In this document: positions 7,234-15,050 of the stretch, in pieces
Position numbering within the stretch: the stretch's first letter is position 1
Layout of the letters: every line of letters starts with the position of its first letter
NCBI GenBank assembly: GCA_029975965.1
Contig: JARKOV010000173.1
Coordinates: 1 to 28,788 of the forward strand
Source of the DNA: Anaerolinea sp.
Lineage (GTDB): Bacteria; Chloroflexota; Anaerolineae; Anaerolineales; Anaerolineaceae
Direction of reading: 5' to 3'
Length of the DNA: 28,788 nucleotides
Position numbers and translations under genes: made by a program
The notes under the pieces: generated by a model
Told to the model about the DNA's origin: nothing
Seen by the model: the letters and a program-made list of their open reading frames with translations, nothing else
Database searches by the model: none

Positions 7234-7698
7234 ATGCCCACCTCATTCTTGACGCGTGAAGGTTACGTTAAACTACAAGAGGAACTCGATTACCTGCGCA
7301 CGAAAAAGCGCGAGGAGATCGCTGAGCGCCTGCATGAAGCCATGGAAGGCGGCGAGCTGATCGAGAACGCCGAGTACGAAGCCGCCAAGAACGAACAGGC
7401 CTTCGTCGAAGGGCGGATCAAGGAGCTCGAGGTTCTTCTGGCGACTGCACGCGTGATCGATGATAAAAAGCAGAACAGCGGTACCGTACAGGTTGGCTCG
7501 ACGGTGACCATTTGCGAAAAAGGCGGCGAGCCGGAGGTCTATACCATCGTCGGCGCCGCGGAAGCCAACCCCAGCCAGGGGCGCATCTCGAACGAATCGC
7601 CGCTCGGCAAGGCGCTGCTGAACAAGAAGCCCAACGACAGCGTCCTGGTGGAAGCCCCCCAGGGCTCGTTCGAGGTGGAAATTTTGAAGGTGGAATGA
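7234..7698 (+). CDS. greA: Transcript cleavage factor GreA
   Basis: A 154-aa protein. An N-terminal coiled coil (about 1-75) ends in the acidic tip GGELIENAEYEAAKNEQ, and an FKBP-like C-terminal domain follows. It enters the RNA polymerase secondary channel and stimulates cleavage of backtracked RNA. E44 is conserved, but the first tip acid is E41 where the E. coli protein has D41. AAGGA at 7223-7227 is 6 nt before ATG 7234; an in-frame TTG at 7228 is unlikely. It has its own promoter, leader and terminator and is followed by lysS. Confidence 0.95.
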   Translation: MPTSFLTREGYVKLQEELDYLRTKKREEIAERLHEAMEGGELIENAEYEAAKNEQAFVEGRIKELEVLLATARVIDDKKQNSGTVQVGSTVTICEKGGEPEVYTIVGAAEANPSQGRISNESPLGKALLNKKPNDSVLVEAPQGSFEVEILKVE

Positions 7699-7721
7699 CC
7701 AAGGGGTCCATGGTTTCAGGC

Positions 7722-7758
7722 CCCGCCCGGATTTCCACGTCTGGGCGGGCTTTTTTTT
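7722..7758 (+). terminator. Intrinsic terminator of greA
   Basis: CCCGCCC (7722-7728) pairs with GGGCGGG (7743-7749), extended by about three more pairs inside the loop. Eight T follow at 7751-7758. Confidence 0.9.
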
Positions 7759-7833
7759 AGAGAGGGGTGGGCGACCGCCCGGTTGACTTTTCGGCTTGAT
7801 GCCCCATTGGCTGATGGGATTGAGGATTTCTAC

Positions 7834-9351
7834 ATGAACCTTTCTGATCTCGAAAAAATCCGGGTTGAAAAAATCGAGCGCATGCGGGCCGCCGGGATCG
7901 AGCCTTACCCGACGCGCAGCGAGGTGAGCCACACCACCGCCGAGAGCATCCAGCGCTTTCTCGCCGCCGAAGAGGCCGCCGGCAGCGAGCCGGCGCCGGT
8001 GGAGGTGACGGTTGGCGGGCGTTTGCGCTCGATGCGGTTGATGGGCAAGGTCTACTTCGCGCACATCGAGGACGGGCACGGGCGGCTGCAGCTCTTTTTC
8101 CGCGTCAACGACGTGGGTGAAGCCGGCATGGAGCAATTCCGCGAATACTTCGATCTGGGCGACTTCATCCAGGCCAGCGGAGCGATGTTCCGCACCCGCT
8201 CGGGTGAGGTGACCCTGCACGTGCGCAGCTTTAAAATGCTCGCCAAAGCGATCACCCCGCTGCCTGCCGCCAAGGATGAGGTGGTCGAGGGAGAGGTGGT
8301 GCGCCACGCGGCGCTCACCGACCCCGAGACGCGCTACCGCCAGCGCTACGCCGACCTAGCGGTCAACCCGGACGTGCGCGAGGTGTTCCGCGCCCGGGCG
8401 CGAACGGTCAAAGCCCTGCGCGATTACCTGGACGGGCTGGGCTTCCTGGAAGTGGAGACGCCCATCTTGCAGCCGCTCTACGGCGGGGCTGCGGCGCGCC
8501 CGTTCATCACTCACCACAACCAGCTCAAACAAGACCTCTACCTGCGCATCTCCTTTGAGCTCTACCTGAAACGGTTGATCGTGGGCATGCTCGACCGGGT
8601 CTATGAGATCGGGCGCGATTTCCGCAACGAGGGCGTGTCGTACAAGCACAACCCGGAGTTCACCCAGATCGAGTTTTACATGGCCTATGCCGATTATCTC
8701 AAGATCATGGAGATCACCGAAAACATGATCGCCTACGTGGCTGAGCAGGTGACCGGCAGCCGGGTGGTGACGTACAAAGGCAACCAGGTGGATTTCAACC
8801 CGCCCTGGCGGCGGCTGGAACTGCGCCAGGGGCTCCTGGAAGTGACCGGGATCGACATCGACGCGCACCCCGACGGCGAGTCGCTGGCGGCGGCGATGCG
8901 CGAGAAAGGCATGCAGCCCAGAGCGGGATATTCGCGCGGCAAGCTGATCGATTCCTTGCTGGGCGACTACCTCGAGCCGGCGATCGTCCAGCCGACCTTC
9001 CTCTACAACTACCCGCGCGACATCTCGCCGCTGGCTAAATCGCTGCCGGGTAATCCGCAGATCACCGAGCGCTTCGAAGGGTACGTGGCCGGGATGGAGC
9101 TGTGCAACGCCTTCAGCGAGCTGAACGATCCGCTCGACCAGGAGCAGCGCTTCCTGGAAATGGGACGGGATTACGAGACCGGGGACGAGGAGCGCCACCC
9201 GATGGACGAGGACTACCTGCGCGCCATGTCATACGGCATGCCCCCGCAGGGCGGGTTCGGGATGGGCGTAGACCGCCTGGCGATGCTGCTCACCGACCAA
9301 CACACTATCCGCGAGGTGATCCTCTTCCCGCACCTGCGCGACGTGGAATAG
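7834..9351 (+). CDS. lysS: Lysyl-tRNA synthetase, class II
   Basis: A 505-aa cytoplasmic enzyme that charges tRNA-Lys. An N-terminal OB-fold (about 55-150) for the anticodon precedes a class II catalytic domain. The catalytic domain has the motif 2 sequence FRNEGVSYKHNPEFT starting at residue 263 and the motif 3 sequence GMGVDRLAMLL with D480-R481. The segment YGGAAARPFITHHN is typical of LysRS. GAGG at 7822-7825 lies 8 nt before ATG 7834; an in-frame ATG at 7783 has no ribosome site. A TTGACT at 7783 has no matching -10, so its promoter is unclear; read-through past the greA terminator is possible. Length is normal. Confidence 0.96.
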   Translation: MNLSDLEKIRVEKIERMRAAGIEPYPTRSEVSHTTAESIQRFLAAEEAAGSEPAPVEVTVGGRLRSMRLMGKVYFAHIEDGHGRLQLFFRVNDVGEAGMEQFREYFDLGDFIQASGAMFRTRSGEVTLHVRSFKMLAKAITPLPAAKDEVVEGEVVRHAALTDPETRYRQRYADLAVNPDVREVFRARARTVKALRDYLDGLGFLEVETPILQPLYGGAAARPFITHHNQLKQDLYLRISFELYLKRLIVGMLDRVYEIGRDFRNEGVSYKHNPEFTQIEFYMAYADYLKIMEITENMIAYVAEQVTGSRVVTYKGNQVDFNPPWRRLELRQGLLEVTGIDIDAHPDGESLAAAMREKGMQPRAGYSRGKLIDSLLGDYLEPAIVQPTFLYNYPRDISPLAKSLPGNPQITERFEGYVAGMELCNAFSELNDPLDQEQRFLEMGRDYETGDEERHPMDEDYLRAMSYGMPPQGGFGMGVDRLAMLLTDQHTIREVILFPHLRDVE

Positions 9352-9354
9352 GCA

Positions 9355-9470
9355 GATTGTGTTCCAAGGATTCATTCCGATGTGGGCTTTGCCCCACATC
9401 GGAATGAAAATAAGATTGTGTAATTTATGCTCTGTAAAATGTGGGCTGTGCCCCACATTTTACAGAATAA
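9355..9470. repeat. Tandem pair of conserved-core, variable-arm hairpins
   Basis: Two units, each beginning GATTGTGT (9355 and 9414) followed 8-9 nt later by a hairpin. Unit 1 pairs 9371-9386 with 9393-9408 (16 bp, perfect) around CTTTGC. Unit 2 pairs 9431-9445 with 9452-9466 (15 bp, perfect) around CTGTGC. Both share the core TGTGGG-CTKTGC-CCCACA, while the outer 9-10 bp of the arms differ completely between units. They sit between the convergent lysS and pfkA genes. No T-tract follows on either strand. Confidence 0.85.
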
Positions 9471-9511
9471 AAGAAACGCAATCGAAAATAAATCCCACCA
9501 TCGGTATTGCG

Positions 9512-10492
9512 TCAGCGCGCCAGCATGCGCGCCATCTTGATGTATTCCTGGCTGATCGTTTTCTGGTGCGAGACGACCTGCGAGAGCGGCAGGGGTTCGA
9601 TCTCGCGCCCGACCAGGGCGGTCATCACCCCCGTTTGACCGGCGAGCAGGAATTCGACCGCGCGGACGCCAAAGCGGGTGGCGAGGAAGCGATCGAACGC
9701 GGTCGGCTTGCCGCCGCGCTGCACGTGTCCCAGCACGGTGACCCGCGTGCTGAACCCCAGGTTCAATTCCTCGATCTTTTGCGCCAGCGCGCTGGCGTTC
9801 AAGGCTGCACCCTCTGCCACGACGATGATGCAGTGCGATTTGCCGCGCTTGTAGGCGTCATCCACCGTGGTGACCACTTCGTCGAAGGGCGTCTCGGTCT
9901 CGGGGATGATGACCAGCTCGGCGCCGGTGATGATGCCGGCCTGGATGGCGAGGTAACCGCAGGCGCGCCCCATCGTTTCGACCAGGAAGGCGCGGTTGTG
10001 AGAGGAGGCAGTGTCGCGCAGCTTGTCGATGGCGTCGACGATGGTGTTCAGGGCGGTGTCCACCCCGATGCACATGTCGGTGCCGTAAATGTCGTTGTCG
10101 ATGGAGGCCGGCACGCCGACCACCGGCACCCCTTGCGCCATGAGCGCCATGCCCCCGTTGAGCGAGCCGTCGCCGCCGAGGATCACCAGCGCATCGATGC
10201 TGCCGTTGTTGAGGTTGCGGATGGCCTTGCGCTGACCTTCCGGCGTTTTAAACTCCATGCTGCGCGCCGTGCGCAGGATGGTGCCCCCGCGCTGCAAGAT
10301 GCCGCCCACGTCGCGCGGGCCTAGCTCGCGAAAGCGCCCGTTCAACAACCCTTCGTAACCGTCATCGATGCCGACCACGCGCAGACCGTTGGCCAGGCCC
10401 GTCCGGACCACCGCGCGGATGCCCGGATTCATGCCGGGCGCGTCGCCGCCGGAAGTCATCACGCCGATCGTACGAATGTTTGAGCGAAACAT
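9512..10492 (-). CDS. pfkA: ATP-dependent 6-phosphofructokinase
   Basis: A 326-aa glycolytic kinase that phosphorylates fructose 6-phosphate. It has the ATP-site loop TSGGDAPGMN (residues 13-22) and GGDGS at 106-110, where a Gly in the middle favours ATP over pyrophosphate. The catalytic PASIDNDI segment carries D132; Ser replaces the usual Thr two residues before the catalytic Asp. GAGGG lies shortly before the start codon on the minus strand. The gene begins 21 nt after the end of dnaE, so the two are probably cotranscribed. Confidence 0.95.
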   Translation of the reverse strand: MFRSNIRTIGVMTSGGDAPGMNPGIRAVVRTGLANGLRVVGIDDGYEGLLNGRFRELGPRDVGGILQRGGTILRTARSMEFKTPEGQRKAIRNLNNGSIDALVILGGDGSLNGGMALMAQGVPVVGVPASIDNDIYGTDMCIGVDTALNTIVDAIDKLRDTASSHNRAFLVETMGRACGYLAIQAGIITGAELVIIPETETPFDEVVTTVDDAYKRGKSHCIIVVAEGAALNASALAQKIEELNLGFSTRVTVLGHVQRGGKPTAFDRFLATRFGVRAVEFLLAGQTGVMTALVGREIEPLPLSQVVSHQKTISQEYIKMARMLAR

Positions 10493-10513
10493 AGGCTTCC
10501 CTCGCCAGAAAGA

Positions 10514-13500
10514 TTAGTGAATGCGTAAGGGCTCGATACGGAGGTTTTCTTCTCCCACCAGCTCGACCAGTTTCTGGATGAGCTGGGGCGAAATGCCGGT
10601 GGGATCGTTGGGAAATTCCAACTGGAATTGGCGGCTGCCCTCAAAAATCAGGAAGGCAAAGCGGTCGTGCCCGGGGAAGGAGCGCAACCGCCCATAGACC
10701 ATGCGCAGGCGGCGGACATCCCGCTCGCGGTCGCCGGTCGAGCGCAGGATGACGGTCACGATGCGCGGGTCGTTGCTCTCTTGAGAGGCGTGCTGCAGCA
10801 GCGGCGAGACGAAGAAGGGAGCGGGGGGCACCGGCAGCCCGGCGGCGGTCGCGGCGCGCTGCGGGGCGGCGGCGGGCAGGTCCTCGGGCTCCAGGCGCGA
10901 CTCGGGCACAGGGGTCGCGCCGGGTGCGGCATCTGGCGGCAGATCCACCTCTTGCGCCGCATCGGCGGCTGCCAGCCACTCCGGCACGTGCTGGTCCCAG
11001 TCGGGGGGCTCCTCAGGTGGGACAAGCTCCCCGGGCGCGTCGGCAGAGGTAGACGGCCTGGCCGGTTGCGCGACGGACTCGGGCGACTGCGCCTGCGGTG
11101 CGGCCGGGGCATAGACGGGGGCTTGTTGGACGGGTCGGGGGGCGTGGTTGAGCAGTCCTTCGGCAACGCGGCGAGCTTCACCGGGCGCCGGGACGTACGC
11201 CAGGCCTTCTTCTTCGTCCGACGGCAGGTAATCCTCGCCAAAGGGCGCCTCGGCTGCGGCAAAATCTGCGCCGGAGCTGGCTTCCTGCATGGCGTCTTCC
11301 AGCGACACCTCGACCAGCCGGTCGACCAGCACCTTTGGGTCGCCGCCCTGGTTATCGACCTTGCCCTCGGCGATCAACACGGCGTCGGCCTGGACGAGCA
11401 GGTGGTACCTGTCCCAGGCTTTGGGGAAGATCACCAGATCGAGGTTGCCCTGGATGTCTTCCAGGGTGACGAAGCCCATCGCATCGCCCTTCTTGGTCTG
11501 GTGGTTGCGGTAGCGCGTGACCATTCCGGCAACCGTCACCTGGGCGCGGTCGCGCACCTCGTGGAGCTGGCCCGAAAAATGCGACACCTTGCGTTTCAGG
11601 TAGGGCAGGTAGGGGCTGAGCGGGTGATCAGAGACGTACAAGCCGAGCAGCTCGCGCTCCCATTCCAACTGCTCGCGCGAGTCCATGCCGGGCGTGTAAG
11701 GCAAAACGATGCTGTCCTCGACGCCGGCGATGCTGCCGAAGAAGCTCAACTGCCCGCTCTGCACCGCGCGGAAATGGCTGGCGCTGACGGAGAGCACGTG
11801 GTCGAGCACCTCGAGCAGCGAGCGCCGCGCGCCAAAAGCGTCCAGCGCGCCCACTTTGACCAGGCATTCCAGCGGTCGCTTGCCCAGCGCGCGCAGGTCG
11901 ACCCGCGAGGCGAAGTCGTTGATGCTGGTGAAAGGGCCTTTTTCTCTGCGCGCCTGCAGGATCATCTCCGCAGGAGCCTGGCCGACATTTTTGACCGCGC
12001 CCATGCCAAACCGGATGGCGGCCGTCCCATCCGGCAGGTCTTCGATGCTGAAATCGTATTCGCTGGTGTTGATGTCGGGCGGGAGGACGGCGACGCCCAT
12101 GGCGCGGCAGTCGGCGGTGTAGAGGGCCACCTTGTCCGAGTCGCCTTTGGAAGCCGAGAGCAGGGCGGTCATGTACTCGACGGTATAATGCGCCTTGAGG
12201 TAAGCGGTCTGCACGGCGATCACGCCGTAATCGGCGGCATGAGCCTTGGGGAAGCCGTAGCGAGCGAAGTTCTCCCAATCGTCGAAGATGGCCGTGGCGG
12301 TCTCTGCGGGGATGCCGTTGGCCTGCGCCCCGGCGATGAATTTCTCGCGGTGCTTGAGCAGCACGTCGGCCTTTTTCTTGGCGATCGACTTGCGCAGCTC
12401 GTCGGCCTCCGAAGCGGTGTAACCCGCCAGGTTGACCGCGGCGCGCATGATCTGCTCCTGGTAGACCGGGATGCCGAAGGTCTCGCAGAAGATCGGCTCC
12501 AATTTTTCGTGAATGTACTCGACCGGTTCCTCGCCGTGCATGCGCCGGATGTACTTGGGGATGAACTCCAACGGGCCGGGACGGTAGAGCGCGACCATGG
12601 CGATGACGTTGTCCAGGTTGCGCGGGCGCATCTGCACCAGGAAGCGCGTCATCCCCGTGCCTTCCAACTGGAAGACGCCAGCGGTGTGACCCTGGCTGAG
12701 AAATTCGAAGGTCTGCGGGTCGTCGAGGGGGATGTTGTTGAGGTTGAAGCGCACGCCGTGGCGCTCCTCGATCAGGTCGCAGGCGCGCTGCATGACGGTC
12801 AGCGAGGCCAGCCCGAGGAAATCTACCTTGAGCAGGCCGAGCGAATCGATGATCGACATCTCGAATTGGGTGACCGTCTTGATCGGGCTGTCTTCCGCGC
12901 CGGAAGTCGGCCGGCTGAGCGGCACGTAACGAATCATCGGCTCGTCGCTGATCACCACCCCCGCGGCGTGGGTGCCGGCGTTGCGCACGGCGCCCTCCAT
13001 GCGTCCGGCGGTGTCGATCAGCTCGCGCAGGTATTCCTGCTCGTCGTAGGCATGTTTTAAATCGGGCACCTGCTCGAGGGCTTCTTGCACGGTGACCGGT
13101 TTTCCGGGGATGTTGGGGATCAGTTTGCTGACCCGGTCGACCTCAGCCAGGGGAATGTCCATCACACGCCCCACATCGCGGATGGCGGCGCGCGCGCCGA
13201 GCGTGCCAAAGGTGATGATCTGCGCCACGCGGTCCGCGCCGTAGCGGTCGGAGCAGTAGGCCATCAGCTCGGAGCGGCGGTCGTCCTGGAAATCCATGTC
13301 GATATCGGGCATGGAGATGCGCCCCGGGTTGAGGAAGCGCTCGAAGATGAGCCCGTGGACGAGCGGCTCGATCAGGGTGATATCGAGGGTGTAGGCGACC
13401 ATCGAGCCGGCCGCCGAGCCGCGCGCGTTGTACCAGATGCCGCGATCCCGCGCCTCGCGGCACAGGTCCCAGACGATGAGGAAGTAGGCGTCGAAGCCCA

Positions 13501-14494
13501 TCTGGTGGATGATGCCCAGCTCGTACTCAAGGCGCTGGCGCACTTCAGGGTCTGCACTGCGCGCGCCATAACGACGCTGCAGGCCCTCTTCGCACAAGGC
13601 GCGCAAGTAGGTTTCGGGGGTGTGCCCATCGGGGACTTCGAAACGGGGCAGGTGGTAGCCTTTGGGCGAAAGGTCGACCTCGCAGCGCTCGGCGATGAGC
13701 AGGGTGTTGCTGAGCGCCTCGGGGATCTCGGCGAACAGGCGGCCCATCTCCTCCGGCGAGCGCAGGTAGAAGGAGTCCACGCTCATCCTGAAGCGGTTCG
13801 GCTCGGTGAGCAGGTTGCCGGTCTGGATGCAGAGCAGGATGTCTTGCAGGCGGGCGTCTTCGGGTTGGATGTAGTGCACGTCGTTGGTGGCGATGTATCG
13901 CGCGTTGTAGCGCTTGCCAAGCTGCAGCAACCCACGGTTCACTTCCTGCAATTCGGCGATCTGGTGCTCTTGCAACTCGAAGAAGTAGCGATCGGGGCCA
14001 AAGACCTCGTAGTAAAAGTCGAGCAGCTTCGCCGCCGCCTCGGGGCCTTTTTCGCGCAGGGTGCGTGGCACCTCAGACGACATGCAGCCGGTGGAACAGA
14101 TCAAGCCCTCGGAGTGGGCGGCGAGGAATTCATGGTCGATGCGCGGATAGTAGTAGAAACCGTCCAGTTGCGCCGCGCTGGCGATCTGGAGCAGGTTCTG
14201 GTAGCCGGTCTGGTTCTCCGCCAGCAGCAAGAGGTGGAAAGACTGCTTATCCAGCTTGACGTCTTTGTCCTTCATCCCGCGCGCAGCCAGGTAGGCTTCG
14301 AGACCGATGATCGGCTTGACTCCGTTGGCGTGGGCGGCATTGAAGAATTCAATCGCGCCGAACATGGTGCCGTGGTCGGTGAGAGCCACCGCCGGCATGC
14401 CCAGCTCTTTGGCCCGCGCGGTGAGCTTCTTGACATCCGAGAAGCCGTCGAGCAGCGAGTACTGCGAGTGGACGTGGAGGTGGACAAAGGACAT
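10514..14494 (-). CDS. dnaE: DNA polymerase III alpha subunit, DnaE1 type
   Basis: A 1326-aa replicative polymerase. It starts with the PHP domain (HLHVHSQYSLLDG), then the polymerase core with catalytic aspartates in PDIDMDF, the tandem HhH region, and an OB-fold (about 1000-1060, VTVAGMVTRYRNHQTKKG). A Pro/Ala/Glu-rich linker of about 175 residues (about 1065-1240) then leads to a final folded block of 87 residues. This tail is longer than in E. coli DnaE. The ATG at 14494 is chosen because homology begins at MSFVHLHVHS; upstream in-frame sequence to 14593 would overlap the promoter. The start lacks a clear ribosome site. pfkA follows 21 nt downstream. Confidence 0.96.
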   Translation of the reverse strand: MSFVHLHVHSQYSLLDGFSDVKKLTARAKELGMPAVALTDHGTMFGAIEFFNAAHANGVKPIIGLEAYLAARGMKDKDVKLDKQSFHLLLLAENQTGYQNLLQIASAAQLDGFYYYPRIDHEFLAAHSEGLICSTGCMSSEVPRTLREKGPEAAAKLLDFYYEVFGPDRYFFELQEHQIAELQEVNRGLLQLGKRYNARYIATNDVHYIQPEDARLQDILLCIQTGNLLTEPNRFRMSVDSFYLRSPEEMGRLFAEIPEALSNTLLIAERCEVDLSPKGYHLPRFEVPDGHTPETYLRALCEEGLQRRYGARSADPEVRQRLEYELGIIHQMGFDAYFLIVWDLCREARDRGIWYNARGSAAGSMVAYTLDITLIEPLVHGLIFERFLNPGRISMPDIDMDFQDDRRSELMAYCSDRYGADRVAQIITFGTLGARAAIRDVGRVMDIPLAEVDRVSKLIPNIPGKPVTVQEALEQVPDLKHAYDEQEYLRELIDTAGRMEGAVRNAGTHAAGVVISDEPMIRYVPLSRPTSGAEDSPIKTVTQFEMSIIDSLGLLKVDFLGLASLTVMQRACDLIEERHGVRFNLNNIPLDDPQTFEFLSQGHTAGVFQLEGTGMTRFLVQMRPRNLDNVIAMVALYRPGPLEFIPKYIRRMHGEEPVEYIHEKLEPIFCETFGIPVYQEQIMRAAVNLAGYTASEADELRKSIAKKKADVLLKHREKFIAGAQANGIPAETATAIFDDWENFARYGFPKAHAADYGVIAVQTAYLKAHYTVEYMTALLSASKGDSDKVALYTADCRAMGVAVLPPDINTSEYDFSIEDLPDGTAAIRFGMGAVKNVGQAPAEMILQARREKGPFTSINDFASRVDLRALGKRPLECLVKVGALDAFGARRSLLEVLDHVLSVSASHFRAVQSGQLSFFGSIAGVEDSIVLPYTPGMDSREQLEWERELLGLYVSDHPLSPYLPYLKRKVSHFSGQLHEVRDRAQVTVAGMVTRYRNHQTKKGDAMGFVTLEDIQGNLDLVIFPKAWDRYHLLVQADAVLIAEGKVDNQGGDPKVLVDRLVEVSLEDAMQEASSGADFAAAEAPFGEDYLPSDEEEGLAYVPAPGEARRVAEGLLNHAPRPVQQAPVYAPAAPQAQSPESVAQPARPSTSADAPGELVPPEEPPDWDQHVPEWLAAADAAQEVDLPPDAAPGATPVPESRLEPEDLPAAAPQRAATAAGLPVPPAPFFVSPLLQHASQESNDPRIVTVILRSTGDRERDVRRLRMVYGRLRSFPGHDRFAFLIFEGSRQFQLEFPNDPTGISPQLIQKLVELVGEENLRIEPLRIH

Positions 14495-14597
14495 AGGCGG
14501 TTGGCAGTCGAGTTTCGGAAGTTGGCGGTCGGTGGCGAATGTGCGCCGGACGCCGGCGTGAGGCGATTGTGGGAGGGGAGCGCCCCCTGACACGATT

Positions 14598-14606
14598 ATT
14601 ATAGCA
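14598..14606 (-). promoter_or_regulatory. Extended -10 promoter of dnaE
   Basis: On the minus strand this reads TGC-TATAAT, a perfect extended -10. No -35 is recognisable 17 nt upstream, which extended -10 promoters tolerate. Transcription would start near 14591, giving a leader of about 97 nt. Confidence 0.6.
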
Positions 14607-14709
14607 ATTTATGCCCGGCGGCTTTCTAAGAAAATGGGTGATTTCACGGGTGATCCGCGCCGGAGCTTGAAGGACTCATTATACCTGAGGCGGGCGGAGG
14701 GGAGTCTTA

Positions 14710-14782
14710 AAGAATTGAAGAATGAGGAGTGAAGAATTGAAGAATTGAAGAATGAAGAATGAAGAATGAAGAATGAGGAATG
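14710..14782. repeat. AGAATGA/AGAATTGA microsatellite
   Basis: About nine head-to-tail copies of the heptamer AGAATGA or octamer AGAATTGA, with two variant units. It lies in the gap between the dnaE promoter and the end of the copper genes (14495-14831), which otherwise holds no gene. Low-complexity tracts like this expand and contract by slippage. Confidence 0.85.
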
Positions 14783-14831
14783 ATCGATGGGGAGCGGTGA
14801 TTGGGCAACGAAAATCGTAAATTTACAATAT

Positions 14832-15050
14832 TCAATTTCCCGTTTCTGCCGCAGTATATCCCAGGGCGGCGATCGCCGCGCGCAGGTCGTCTATGCTGAC
14901 CTGCCCCTCGTCGTATTCGACCTCCAGGGTCTGCCGGTGGTAGCTGCCTCGGATGCGGCGGATGCCGTCCAACTCGTCCTCGATGCCCTCGAGGCGCATC
15001 ACGCAATTCGCGCAGTGCATGTCGGGAATGGAAAAGGTGGTTTTCGCCAT
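14832..15050 (-). CDS. CopZ-like heavy-metal-associated (HMA) protein
   Basis: A 72-aa protein that is a single ferredoxin-like HMA domain. The metal loop is MHCANC with C13 and C16. The closing GYTA is typical of copper chaperones. Its start codon overlaps the stop of the TauE/SafE-cupredoxin gene by one base (TAATG on the minus strand), so translation is probably coupled. It likely binds Cu(I) in the cytoplasm and exchanges it with the membrane partner. The ATG at 15050 is chosen by homology; an upstream in-frame extension to 15206 lies wholly within the neighbour gene. Confidence 0.9.
   Translation of the reverse strand: MAKTTFSIPDMHCANCVMRLEGIEDELDGIRRIRGSYHRQTLEVEYDEGQVSIDDLRAAIAALGYTAAETGN

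Noticed and set aside
7783..7811. TTGACT as -35 of a lysS promoter
   Set aside because: No acceptable -10 at 16-18 nt spacing.
9371..9466. Pair of intrinsic terminators between lysS and pfkA
   Set aside because: Stems are strong but no T-tract follows on either strand; a bidirectional stop is possible but not of the classical kind.
10628..13060. Long plus-strand open frame opposite dnaE
   Set aside because: Shadow of the polymerase gene; the composition is set by the codon bias of the other strand.
14495..14593. N-terminal extension of DnaE to 14593
   Set aside because: The added residues lack homology and would begin at the predicted promoter; DnaE proteins start at the PHP domain.
14710..14782. 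CRISPR-like array
   Set aside because: Units are 7-8 nt with no spacers; it is a microsatellite.
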